DNA of 64,000 nucleotides. Origin: Halostreptopolyspora alba (GTDB taxonomy: Bacteria; Actinomycetota; Actinomycetes; Streptosporangiales; Streptosporangiaceae). The stretch lies in NCBI GenBank assembly GCA_003725585.1, contig RJMB01000002.1, positions 310,001-374,000 of the forward strand, read 5' to 3'. The notes under the pieces are model-generated. The model was not told where the DNA came from. It saw only the letters and a list, made by a program, of their open reading frames with translations, and made no database searches. Shown here piece by piece: positions 18,982 to 27,403 of this stretch (position 1 is the stretch's first letter; each line of letters opens with the position of its first letter). The position numbers and the translations under genes were made by a program.

Positions 18982-20798
18982 CCCCCATCGTCCCGGACAC
19001 CCCCCATGAGGCGGTCTCCCACCTCAACCCCGAGTGCTGGCGGCGCGCCAACCGCCTGCTGGTGCGCAAGATGCTGGCCGAGTTCGCCCACGAGCGTCTC
19101 GTCACCCCCGAGTGGTGCTCGCCCGGGCGCTATCTCCTCCGCAGCGACGACGGCGCGACCGAGTACCACTTCGCGGCCCGACTGCTGGCCCTGAACCACT
19201 GGCAGGTCGAGGCCGACAGCATCACCCGGCACCGCGGCGCCGCCCGGCTCGCTCCCGACGCACTCGACCTCATCCTCGAGTTGCGCGCGACCCTCGGGCT
19301 GACCGAACGGGTGCTTCCGGTCTACCTGGAGGAGATCAGCAGCACCCTGGCCGGAAGCGCGTTCAAGATCGCCGGTCAGCAGCCCGGCGCCGCCGACCTC
19401 AGCCGGGCGGGGTTCCAGCGGATCGAGGCGGCGATGACCGAGGGACACCCGTGCTTCGTGGCCAACAGCGGCCGTATCGGCATCGACGCCGCCGAGTACC
19501 ACGACTACGCTCCCGAGGCCGCCCCCCGGGTGCGGCTCGTCTGGTTGGCCGCGCACCACGAGAGGTGTGAGTTCTTCGCCTCGGCCGATCTCGACTACGC
19601 CTCGCTGATCCACTCCGAGCTGGACGAGGCGACCCTGGCCCGGTTCTCAGCACGCATGGCCGATCTCGGGTTGGATCTGGACGAGTATCGCCTGATTCCG
19701 GTGCACCCGTGGCAGTGGTGGAACAAGCTGTCGGTGACCTTCGCCGGCGAGGTCGCCCAGCGCCGCCTGGTGTGCCTGGGCTACGGCGACGACGTGCACC
19801 AACCCCAGCAGTCGATCCGCACCCTGTTCAACACCACCGCCCCACAGCGCCACTACGTCAAGACCGCGCTGTCCGTGCTGAACATGGGGTTCCTGCGGGG
19901 ACTGTCCGCCGACTACATGCGGGCCACCCCGGCCATCAACGACTGGTTGGCCGCCCTGATCGAGGGGGACGCCGTGCTGCGCGATACCGGGTTCGCCATC
20001 CTGCGTGAGCGCGCGGCCGTGGGCTACCACCACGAGCAGTACGCGGCCGCCACCACCAAGGGATCGCCGTATCTGAAGATGCTCGCCGCGCTGTGGCGGG
20101 AGAGCCCACTCCCGTCGGTGGCGCCGGGCCAGAGGCTGGCGACCATGGCCAGTCTGCTGCACGTCGACGCCCACGGCGAGTCGGTGGTGGGCGCGCTCAT
20201 CGCGGAGTCGGGACTGCGGCCGCGGGTGTGGCTGCGGCGCTACCTGGACGCCTACCTGCGGCCGCTGCTGCACTGCTTCTACGCCTACGACCTGGTGTTC
20301 ATGCCGCACGGCGAGAACGTCATCCTCGTGCTGGAGGGCGGGGTGCCGGTGCGGGTGTTCATGAAGGACATCGCCGAGGAGATCGCCGTTCTCGATCCCG
20401 AGGCGGAGCTGCCGCCGCGGGTGGAGCGCATCCGCGCCGAGGTGCCCGACGAGCTGCGGACGCTGTCGATCCTGACCGACGTGTTCGACTGCTTCCTTCG
20501 GTTCCTCAACGCGATCCTGGCCAGCCGGGAGATCCTGGACGAAGAGGATTTCTGGGCCACCGTCGCCGAGTGCGTGCGGGACTACCAGGAGTCGAACCCG
20601 CACCTGGGGCACCGTTTCGCCAGCGACGACCTCTTCGTCGAACGGTTCGGCCTGTCGTGTCTGAACCGGCTGCAGCTGCGCGACAACGAGCAGATGGTGG
20701 ACCTGCAGGACCCGGCCAGCGCGATCTGGCTCGCCGGCGAGCTGGACAACCCGATCGCCCGCTTCGTCGACGGCGGCAGCGGCCGGAGGAACGGTTAG
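18978..20798 (+). CDS. desD: DesD-like NRPS-independent siderophore (NIS) synthetase
   Basis: A 606-aa IucA/IucC-family enzyme starting at GTG 18978, overlapping desC as GTGA. Conserved blocks include the HPWQWWNKL region, the KTALSVLNMGFLRGLS nucleotide-binding segment and the C-terminal FhuF-like block HGENVILVLEGGVPVRVFMKDI. It activates the N-hydroxy-succinylcadaverine carboxylate with ATP, then oligomerises and cyclises three units to desferrioxamine. The length is normal and the usual motifs appear intact. It is the last gene of the operon and is followed 18 nt later by a strong hairpin. Confidence 0.94.
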   Translation: MTPIVPDTPHEAVSHLNPECWRRANRLLVRKMLAEFAHERLVTPEWCSPGRYLLRSDDGATEYHFAARLLALNHWQVEADSITRHRGAARLAPDALDLILELRATLGLTERVLPVYLEEISSTLAGSAFKIAGQQPGAADLSRAGFQRIEAAMTEGHPCFVANSGRIGIDAAEYHDYAPEAAPRVRLVWLAAHHERCEFFASADLDYASLIHSELDEATLARFSARMADLGLDLDEYRLIPVHPWQWWNKLSVTFAGEVAQRRLVCLGYGDDVHQPQQSIRTLFNTTAPQRHYVKTALSVLNMGFLRGLSADYMRATPAINDWLAALIEGDAVLRDTGFAILRERAAVGYHHEQYAAATTKGSPYLKMLAALWRESPLPSVAPGQRLATMASLLHVDAHGESVVGALIAESGLRPRVWLRRYLDAYLRPLLHCFYAYDLVFMPHGENVILVLEGGVPVRVFMKDIAEEIAVLDPEAELPPRVERIRAEVPDELRTLSILTDVFDCFLRFLNAILASREILDEEDFWATVAECVRDYQESNPHLGHRFASDDLFVERFGLSCLNRLQLRDNEQMVDLQDPASAIWLAGELDNPIARFVDGGSGRRNG

Positions 20799-20816
20799 GG
20801 CCGGCGCGCGGTCCAC

Positions 20817-20855
20817 GCTGGTTCGTCCGGCCAAATGGTGGCCGGACGAACCAGC
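20817..20855 (+). terminator. Strong terminator hairpin after desD
   Basis: GCTGGTTCGTCCGGCC (20817-20832) is perfectly inverted at 20840-20855 with a 7-nt loop (AAATGGT). It is a 16-bp stem without a U-run, typical of actinomycete terminators, and sits 18 nt past the desD stop. Confidence 0.85.
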
Positions 20856-21153
20856 GACATTCGGCCCGCTGGTCACTCGGGCACAACGAGGCGAAGTACC
20901 CGCCGGTGGCGTCCTTGAGCTTCGTCGCCGAGGGCGGGGCCGCGGGCAACGCCCGCGACCACCGCACCGATCCCGGGAAGGACCAGCGTGCCCCGGCCGG
21001 TTGATGCTCCACCGGCGTTGGCGGTGAATCACCCGGTACGAAGCGACCGCTGTGGTCACCGAAGTCCTCGAACCGTGGTTCGAGGACGCGTCCGGTGAGG
21101 AGCACGTCGAGCATCCGGGGCTGACCAGCACGGCCCCCTACCTCTGGTGCCTT
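20856..21153. terminator. Convergent gap with a second palindrome (21063-21086)
   Basis: GTCCTCGAACC (21063-21073) and its inverse (21076-21086) flank GT, a near-continuous palindrome 68 nt past the stop of the leftward ABC permease gene. It is probably that operon's terminator. The remaining 200 nt hold no gene that I can support. Confidence 0.5.
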
Positions 21154-22770
21154 CTAAGCAAGCAGGTCGCGGTGGCGCAGGCCGGCGAGCCCCGCCCCAA
21201 CCAGCGCCGCGGCCATGGCCGTGAGGACCAGTAGGGTCCCGGCGCCGGGTGGGCCGAAGAACGGCAGCACGTGGGCGAACGGCGAGAACGTCCAGAAGAT
21301 CCAGTCCGGCCATCCCAGGTGCTGTCCGAACTCCACGGTGAGGGCGAGGGCCAGCGCGCCGTAGCCGACGAACGGGGCGAGGCGGCCCGTCAGCCCGTGG
21401 GCGGCCATGGCGATCCCCACCATCACCCACACGGCCGGGACGAGCCGAGTGGTGGTCGCGAGCATGGTGGCGTAATCGCCCGCCCCCACGCCGAAGCACA
21501 GTCCCACGACCACGAGCAGCACCGCCGGCACGGCCAACGCCAGGGCCAGGTGCCCGGCGGCCCAGCGCAGCCGGCTGACCGGCCCGGCCAGTAGCAGTGT
21601 GGCGTGCCCGCTGGACTCGTCGGTGTGCATCCGCAGGACGATCTGGATGGCGTAGAGCGTGATCGGGAAGACCGTGGCGAAAGCGATGTAGGCGAACAGG
21701 GCATCTCCGGGGTTGGTCGAGCCCATGGCCGCGGCCCACTCAGCCATCTGCTCGCCGGCCGCGTACTGTTCCATAGCGGCGGTGCCGGTCAGGGCCGTCG
21801 GCAGGCAGATGGCGGCGGTGCCCACGATCCACCCCAGCGCCATTCCCCGGTGCAGCCGCCAGGCCAGCCCGAACGGGCCGCCCAGCCCGCGCGGTCCGGT
21901 GGATGGGCCGGGACGCGTCGCGAGCAACCCGGAACCGAGGTCGCGGCGTCCGGCGAGGCTGACCGCCGCGCACACCAGGGTAACGAGGAGGGCCGCGACG
22001 AGCAGGAACGGCCACCAGCGGTCCCCGGCGAACGGTTGGGTGCGCTGCAGCCAGCCGTTGGGGACCAGCCATCCCAGCCACGTCAGGCCAGGCCCACCCA
22101 GGTCGGAGGCGCCACGGACGAAGTGCAGCGCGAAGAACAGGGCGTAGGCGCCCACCATGGCCGCCCGCGGGTTGGCGGTCAACTGCGCGGCCACGGCCGC
22201 TATCGCGGCCGAGATCCACACCGCACTCCCGGTCACCAGGCCGAACACCATGGATCCGACGGCGGGCATACCGGCGGCGATCATGGTCGCGCTGGTCAGT
22301 ACCGCGAGGAGCGCACCCGCGACGAACACGACCACCAGGGCCGCCGCCAGCGACGCGTGGCGTCCCACCCCCGTCGATCCAAGCAGTTCGCGCCGACCGG
22401 CCTGCTCGTCGGTGCGGGTGTGGCGCACCACGAGAATCACGGCGCCGAGCGCGGCGAACAAGGTCGCGGCGCCGAAGGACTCCTGGGCAATGAGAGCGTC
22501 AATGTCAGTGCCGTAGGCGGGCCCCTGGAAGAGCTTGAACATCGGGATCTCGACCATGACTTGGTCGTAGCGTTGCTGGCGCGCCTCGGCGGTCGGGTAC
22601 AGCGTCCCCCGGGAGCCTGCCCGGCCGGCGGCCACCCCCCAGCTCAGCAGTAGCCAAACCGCCAGCATGAAGCGGTCGCGGCGCAGCAGCAGCCGGGCCA
22701 GCGTGCCGGTTCCGGTGAGCGGGCCGGCGGGGTTGAGGGCGGCACGGGGCGCCCGCGTTGCCGTGCTCAA
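21154..22770 (-). CDS. ABC-2 type exporter permease (polyketide-antibiotic exporter type)
   Basis: A 538-aa membrane protein with about 12 helices in two halves. The first half begins [17 protein letters not shown]; the second begins [18 protein letters not shown]. The duplicated ABC-2 layout and the [23 protein letters not shown] motif (with a matching [20 protein letters not shown] in half one) are typical of the large permease of TnrB/OleC-type antibiotic exporters (COG3559). It overlaps the ATPase gene by four bases. The TetR gene of the same operon suggests export of a toxic compound or drug. Confidence 0.88.
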   Translation of the reverse strand: MSTATRAPRAALNPAGPLTGTGTLARLLLRRDRFMLAVWLLLSWGVAAGRAGSRGTLYPTAEARQQRYDQVMVEIPMFKLFQGPAYGTDIDALIAQESFGAATLFAALGAVILVVRHTRTDEQAGRRELLGSTGVGRHASLAAALVVVFVAGALLAVLTSATMIAAGMPAVGSMVFGLVTGSAVWISAAIAAVAAQLTANPRAAMVGAYALFFALHFVRGASDLGGPGLTWLGWLVPNGWLQRTQPFAGDRWWPFLLVAALLVTLVCAAVSLAGRRDLGSGLLATRPGPSTGPRGLGGPFGLAWRLHRGMALGWIVGTAAICLPTALTGTAAMEQYAAGEQMAEWAAAMGSTNPGDALFAYIAFATVFPITLYAIQIVLRMHTDESSGHATLLLAGPVSRLRWAAGHLALALAVPAVLLVVVGLCFGVGAGDYATMLATTTRLVPAVWVMVGIAMAAHGLTGRLAPFVGYGALALALTVEFGQHLGWPDWIFWTFSPFAHVLPFFGPPGAGTLLVLTAMAAALVGAGLAGLRHRDLLA

Positions 22771-23687
22771 CGGGCCACCGTCCCTTCGCGTCCCGTACCG
22801 GCCGGTTCTGCCTGGTAGTGGCGCAGGAACAGCTCCTCGAGAGTGGGCGGCTGCACGGTGACATCGACGATTCCCAGCGCGTGGAGGTGCACCAGAACAT
22901 CACCGATGCGGGCAGTGTCGACCTGGCAGTGGACCCGGTGGCCATCGGTGCGCAGGTCGTGCACGCCAGCGATCTCACTCAGCCCGCTGGGCGCGGCGGC
23001 GACCTCTGCCGATACCGAGGACCGGGTGAGGTGGCGCATCTGCGCCAGAGTCCCGGCCTCAACCGTCGCGCCGTCGCGGACGATCGTCACCCGGTCGCAC
23101 ACCGCCTCGACCTCGCCGAGGATGTGGCTGGAGAGCACAACGGTGCGGCCCCTGGCACGCTCCTCGGCGACACACTCGCGAAAGACCGCCTCCATCAGCG
23201 GGTCCAACCCGGCGGTCGGTTCGTCGAGCACCAGGAGTTCGGCGTCACTGGCCAGGGCCGCGATCAGCGCCACCTTCTGCCGGTTGCCGGTGGAGTAGCT
23301 CCGGCACCGTTTACTCGGGTCGAGCGCGAAGCGCTGCACGAGCTCGTCGCGACGCCGGTGGTCGGCCCCGCCACGCAGCCGTCCCAGTAGGTCGATCACC
23401 TCGCCCCCGGTGAGGGTGGGCCACAGGGTGACCTCCCCGGGGACGTAGGCCAGGCGGCGGTGCAGTTCCACCGCACGGTGCCACGGGTCCTGCCCGAGGA
23501 GCCGTACCGTGCCCGCGTCCGGGCGCACCAGGCCGAGAAGGACGCGCAGTGTGGTGGACTTGCCGGCCCCGTTCGGGCCGAGGAAGCCGTGCACCTCGCC
23601 CGGTTGAACGCTCATGTCCAGGCCGTCCAGGGCCCGCGTTGGTCCGAAGGTCTTCGTCAGTGCCCGGATCTCGACTGTCTCGCTCAT
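22767..23687 (-). CDS. ABC exporter ATP-binding protein
   Basis: A 306-aa ATPase from ATG 23687, which overlaps the TetR stop (ATGA). Walker A is GPNGAGKST, the signature is the degenerate [12 protein letters not shown], and Walker B is [13 protein letters not shown] followed by the H-loop SSHI. The C-terminal extension of about 90 residues, ending LEELFLRHY, is characteristic of DrrA-type drug-export ATPases. It pairs with the 538-aa permease. Confidence 0.93.
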   Translation of the reverse strand: MSETVEIRALTKTFGPTRALDGLDMSVQPGEVHGFLGPNGAGKSTTLRVLLGLVRPDAGTVRLLGQDPWHRAVELHRRLAYVPGEVTLWPTLTGGEVIDLLGRLRGGADHRRRDELVQRFALDPSKRCRSYSTGNRQKVALIAALASDAELLVLDEPTAGLDPLMEAVFRECVAEERARGRTVVLSSHILGEVEAVCDRVTIVRDGATVEAGTLAQMRHLTRSSVSAEVAAAPSGLSEIAGVHDLRTDGHRVHCQVDTARIGDVLVHLHALGIVDVTVQPPTLEELFLRHYQAEPAGTGREGTVAR

Positions 23688-24379
23688 TGGCTGTCCCCGT
23701 CGCTCGGTTGTGCGGAGGTGTCGCGCTGGTGGGCGTGGGCGGCCTCGCGGACGCGCTCGCCGGCGCTGGACGCCGCGAACTCGGCCATGGAGGTGTAGAC
23801 GTCGAACATCGCCAGGCCGATGCGTGCCGTGTTTTCCGTGGCCAGGACGTCGACACCCATCCGACGCGAGAGATGCTCGTGCAGCACGACCGTCGCCTGG
23901 TGCATCGCGGTCATCACGGCAGCGGTGTCGCGTGTCTTGGCCGAGCCCGGTGGGAAGCGCTCGGGCCAGGTGCGGCTCAGGAACTCCTCGGTGGCGTCGG
24001 CACCGCTGTCGAAGAACGACGCCGCCGAGGGGGAGCCGTCGACCATGGCGCGGCCGATGTAGCGGATGACCAGCGGGCCCCACTCGAACACCTTGGCGAG
24101 GACATCCGGATTGGTGACCCCGCTGCCGGTGACGCCGTAGCTGTCGAGACTGCCCAGAGTCTCGGCGGCGTAGGTGTCGCAGGCCCGCCGCAGGTCCTCC
24201 TTGGCGCCGAAATGGTGTTGGACCAGCCCGACCGAGACTCCGGCGGCCTCGGCGATGCCCTTGAGAGTCGCCTTGGCGAACCCGTGTTCGGCGAACTGGG
24301 CGAGCGCGGCGTCTCTGATGCGAGCGCGGGCGGTCAGATCCTCGGGCGGCCGGTCAACCGAACGATTTACTGTATTCAT
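23684..24379 (-). CDS. TetR-family regulator of the ABC exporter operon
   Basis: A 231-aa protein starting at ATG 24379 ([15 protein letters not shown]); an upstream ATG at 24415 in frame lies inside the AT-rich promoter. The HTH is [39 protein letters not shown]. The C-terminal domain (about 170 aa) is the ligand-binding part. It is first in the TetR-ATPase-permease operon with 4-nt overlaps, so the drug sensor and its pump are made together. The region 24380-24420 is strikingly AT-rich, with TATAT tracts on both sides of GTCTCCC on the minus strand; it is the likely promoter and operator. Confidence 0.88.
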   Translation of the reverse strand: MNTVNRSVDRPPEDLTARARIRDAALAQFAEHGFAKATLKGIAEAAGVSVGLVQHHFGAKEDLRRACDTYAAETLGSLDSYGVTGSGVTNPDVLAKVFEWGPLVIRYIGRAMVDGSPSAASFFDSGADATEEFLSRTWPERFPPGSAKTRDTAAVMTAMHQATVVLHEHLSRRMGVDVLATENTARIGLAMFDVYTSMAEFAASSAGERVREAAHAHQRDTSAQPSDGDSQ

Positions 24380-24495
24380 ATATGGGAGACTATATATAAA
24401 TATTGTCCGTGGCAATGCCGCCCACCCTCGGATGTCGTTGCGGCTGGGGGTGTCTCGCCCGACACCTCGACGCGCTCGTCCGTGACGGGCGGCAC

Positions 24496-24930
24496 TCAGT
24501 GGTCGCCGAGGCCCCGGGCGAGCAGGTCGCTCAGGATTGGGCGCTCGGTCTCGTCGAGCGTGCCGAGTAGCGCGCGTTCGGCCTCGTCAACGCGGCGCTG
24601 GCCGTCGTGCTGGGTGTGCGTGCCCGCGGGGGTCAGGGTGAGCAGGTAGGCGCGTCGGTCGATGGGGCTGCGGCGGCGTTCGAGTAGCTCGGCCCGGTCC
24701 AGGCCGTCGACGACGGCGACGATGGTGGTCCGGTCGATTCCCAGGCGCTGCCCCAGTTCCTGCTGGGTCATGGGTCCTTCGTCGGCCAGCACGGTCAGCA
24801 CCGCGTGCTGTTTGACGTCGATGCCGAGTGGCTCCAGGGCGGCGGTCTCGTACTCGAGACAGCGCAGGTGGAGCTTGCCGAGTACGAAGCTGAGACGTCC
24901 GAGCATCGACGGGGGATACTCGCTGGCCAT
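24496..24930 (-). CDS. MarR-family regulator
   Basis: A 144-aa winged-helix protein. The recognition region is MTQQELGQRLGIDRTTIVAVVDGLDRAELLERRRSPIDRRAYLLTLT, with the DxR wing intact, and dimerisation helices lie at both ends. It is divergent from a quinone-oxidoreductase-type gene with a palindrome in the 99-bp gap, the standard layout for MarR proteins that sense quinones, phenolics or oxidants. No conserved sensing Cys stands out; the only Cys visible is in HLRCLEYET. Confidence 0.9.
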   Translation of the reverse strand: MASEYPPSMLGRLSFVLGKLHLRCLEYETAALEPLGIDVKQHAVLTVLADEGPMTQQELGQRLGIDRTTIVAVVDGLDRAELLERRRSPIDRRAYLLTLTPAGTHTQHDGQRRVDEAERALLGTLDETERPILSDLLARGLGDH

Positions 24931-24966
24931 GGCCGCAGGTTAGCAGCTCAACAGAATTACCTTTTA

Positions 24967-24993
24967 ACTGATGGTCAGTAGCACTGTTATATT
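24967..24993. promoter_or_regulatory. MarR operator and promoter of the oxidoreductase gene
   Basis: ACTGA-TGG-TCAGT (24967-24979) is a perfect inverted repeat between the divergent MarR and oxidoreductase genes. TATATT at 24988-24993 is a good -10 for the rightward gene, so a bound MarR dimer would cover the promoter. Confidence 0.55.
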
Positions 24994-25029
24994 TTCCGGA
25001 GGGAGATTCACAGCGAGAGAGGTGGGACC

Positions 25030-26055
25030 ATGCGGGTGGTATACGCGGAACGATTCGGAACGCCAGAGGTGCTGCGACCCGACCAGGCACCGGATCCGGC
25101 CGCCGGTCCGGGCCAGGCCGTGGTGCGGGTGGCCGCGGCCGACACACTGTTCCTCGACGTCGTGATCCGACGCGGCGGCCCCGGCCCGTGGGGCGTGCGC
25201 CCACCGTACGTGCCGGGCGCGGGGATCGCTGGAGAGGTGAGCTCGGTCGGGGCCGGCGTTGACGCCGCATGGGTGGGCCGTCGCGTCGTCGTCAAGTCCG
25301 GCACCGGCGGACCGCGCCCGGCGGTGGAGACCATCGCCCAGGCCGCCGCGCGGACCACACCGACCGGGGGATACGCCGAGCACGCCGTGGTCGCCGAAGA
25401 AGCCCTGGTTCCCGTTCCGGAGGCCCTCGGGTTACGCGAGGCGGCCGCCCTGGTCAACGACGGGTTGACCGCCATGCTGCTGGCCGAGGCCGCCCGGGTG
25501 TGTCCTGGAGAGAACGTGCTGGTCACACCGGCGGGTGGCGGTCTGGGGTGCCTGCTGGTGCAGCTCGCCCGCGCGGCCGGGGCGCGGGTGTTCGCCGGTG
25601 CCGGCGGTTCGCACAAGTGTGAGCTGGCGCGCGAGCTCGGGGCGGCGACGGCCGTGGACTACACCCGGCAGGGCTGGGCCGAACGGCTCCGCGAGGCGGC
25701 CGATGGCGCGGGAATGGACGTGGTGCTCGACGGGGTCGGCGGCCAGACCGGTCGTTCCTCGTTCGGCCTGGTCGGCAGCGGCGGCCGGTTCGTCGCCTTC
25801 GGTTCCCCCTCCGGTGGGTTCACCGCGGTCGACGCGCAGGAGGCGCGCGAGCACGGGGTGCGGGTCGTCTCGATTCTGGACCTGGAATGGACTCCGGCCG
25901 ATGAGCGCCGACTGCCCGAGCGGGCGCTGCGCGCGGCGGCCGAAGGACGGATTAGGCCCGTCATCGGCCAGATGTTCCCGCTGGAGAACGCCGCCGAGGC
26001 CCACGCCGCGATCGAGGCCCGGAAGGTCCTCGGCAAGACCCTGCTGTTGCCCTGA
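25030..26055 (+). CDS. Zinc-free MDR-family NAD(P)H:quinone oxidoreductase
   Basis: A 341-aa medium-chain dehydrogenase/reductase. The N-terminal catalytic fold begins MRVVYAERFGTPEVLRPDQAP. The nucleotide-binding Rossmann motif is LVTPAGGGLGCLLVQLARAAGARVFAGAG, followed by VDYTRQGWAERLREAADGAGMDVVLDGVGG. There is no structural-zinc Cys cluster, so it is of the QOR type. These enzymes reduce quinones or enones. The start has GAGAGAGGTGGG upstream. The divergent MarR gene probably represses it until an electrophile arrives. Confidence 0.88.
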   Translation: MRVVYAERFGTPEVLRPDQAPDPAAGPGQAVVRVAAADTLFLDVVIRRGGPGPWGVRPPYVPGAGIAGEVSSVGAGVDAAWVGRRVVVKSGTGGPRPAVETIAQAAARTTPTGGYAEHAVVAEEALVPVPEALGLREAAALVNDGLTAMLLAEAARVCPGENVLVTPAGGGLGCLLVQLARAAGARVFAGAGGSHKCELARELGAATAVDYTRQGWAERLREAADGAGMDVVLDGVGGQTGRSSFGLVGSGGRFVAFGSPSGGFTAVDAQEAREHGVRVVSILDLEWTPADERRLPERALRAAAEGRIRPVIGQMFPLENAAEAHAAIEARKVLGKTLLLP

Positions 26056-26090
26056 AACCGGCCACACCGGCGACCGGCGGGCAGGCGGGC

Positions 26091-26390
26091 TCAGAACTCC
26101 TGGCCGGACTGCCCGGTGGTGCCCACGGCCATGCCACGCACCCGTTGCAGGTGGACCAGGCGTGTCAGTCGGATGACGGGCCGGATGAGCAGCTGCACGC
26201 TGCCGAGCAGGAACAGCCAGGTGCCCCACGTGGTCCAGGCCGCGAAGAAGAACATGACACTACCGCCGATGAACCACAGCGCGATGAGGATGTCGTTAAC
26301 GATGCTGACAAACTCGTAGCGCTGCCGGATTATCAGCTCCTCACGGCCGAGTTTGATCTGCAACGGCTGGTCGTCACCGGCATGGCGCAT
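26091..26390 (-). CDS. YrhK-domain small membrane protein
   Basis: A 99-aa protein from ATG 26390. After a short cytoplasmic part (LQIKLGREELIIRQRYEFVSIVNDILIALWF) two membrane helices follow, then LIRPVIRLTRLVHLQRVRG. This two-helix pattern with RxRYE and NDxxxxxWFxxGS is the YrhK-like domain, of unknown function. The frame is open for a further 115 codons upstream but is Pro/Arg-rich there. The ribosome site is weak, so the start is uncertain. It is convergent with the oxidoreductase gene. Confidence 0.7.
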   Translation of the reverse strand: MRHAGDDQPLQIKLGREELIIRQRYEFVSIVNDILIALWFIGGSVMFFFAAWTTWGTWLFLLGSVQLLIRPVIRLTRLVHLQRVRGMAVGTTGQSGQEF

Positions 26391-26762
26391 ACCTGGATTG
26401 TCGCAGGCGAAGGGGGCGGTGTCGGCTGTGACGAACCGTGTGTCCGGCCCGCGTTCCACCGTTCGGGGCCCAGCGCCACCACCGGTCCGGAGTCGGCGGG
26501 GCGAACGTCCGGATGGTGGCGGTGTCGCGGGCCCCGCGACACCGGTTCCCGACCCAACCCTTGCGATTCCCGCAAACATCTTTGGCATCCCACGCCCCCA
26601 TGGCCCATTGTGAACACGGGGCCACGCGGGGCGGACTGGTCCGGACCCGGGTGAACGGGGCACCGCGCCTCCCAACACCAACCCGTGACCATCCCGGATC
26701 GGGGCCGTGTCCGCATCGGAGCACCCACCACCCAATCACCATGACGTACCGGGACGGGGACG
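26391..26762. other. Intergenic region between the YrhK and methyltransferase genes
   Basis: About 370 nt of divergent promoter space. Frames are open on both strands but have no recognisable protein content. I see no strong hairpin or repeat. Confidence 0.35.
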
Positions 26763-27380
26763 ATGGACGACGCGCAGTTCTGGGACGAGCGTTTCGGCAG
26801 CCGCGACCAACTCTTCAGCGGCAGTCCGAACGGGGCACTCGTGGCCGAGGTGACCGGGGTACCGCCTGGCCAGGCACTCGACGTGGGGTGCGGCGAAGGC
26901 GCCGACGCCCTCTGGCTGGCCAGCCGCGGCTGGCGAGTCACCGCTGTCGACATCTCCCGCGTCGCCCTCGAACGCGCCCGTGCCCACGCCGCGGACGCGT
27001 TCCCCCAGGTGGCCCCCCACGTGGCGTGGGTCCGCGCCGACCTCTCGGTGACGCCGCCCCCGACCGGGGCGTTCGACCTGGTCTCGATCCAGTACTTTCC
27101 CCTGGCGTACCAACCGGACCACAGAACAGCGCGTGGCCTGCTGGCCTCGGTCGCCCCTGGTGGCACGCTCCTCTTCGTCGGCCACGAGCCCTCCGACCCG
27201 CCGCCGGGGGACGAGCGCGGCGTTGACCCCGGCCGCTACTACCAGCCCGCGCAGATCGTCGAACTCCTCGACGACACCTGGACGGTCCAGGTGAGGGAGG
27301 TCCGCCCGCGTACCACCCCGACGCCCGCCGACACGCCCCACAGCCACGACACCGTCCTGCGTGCCCAACGCTCCCGGTAA
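26763..27380 (+). CDS. Class I SAM-dependent methyltransferase
   Basis: A 205-aa protein. Motif I is ALDVGCGEGADALWLASRGWRVTAVDIS, motif II is AFDLVSIQYFPL, and GGTLLFVGHEP follows. The short N-terminus (FWDERFGSRDQLFSGSPN) and overall size match the tellurite-resistance TehB/thiopurine-type or generic small-molecule methyltransferases. GGGACGGGG lies in front of the ATG. The substrate is unknown. It is convergent with the ABC exporter gene. Confidence 0.87.
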   Translation: MDDAQFWDERFGSRDQLFSGSPNGALVAEVTGVPPGQALDVGCGEGADALWLASRGWRVTAVDISRVALERARAHAADAFPQVAPHVAWVRADLSVTPPPTGAFDLVSIQYFPLAYQPDHRTARGLLASVAPGGTLLFVGHEPSDPPPGDERGVDPGRYYQPAQIVELLDDTWTVQVREVRPRTTPTPADTPHSHDTVLRAQRSR

Positions 27381-27403
27381 CGGCACAGCCGCGGCCCCCA
27401 CGC

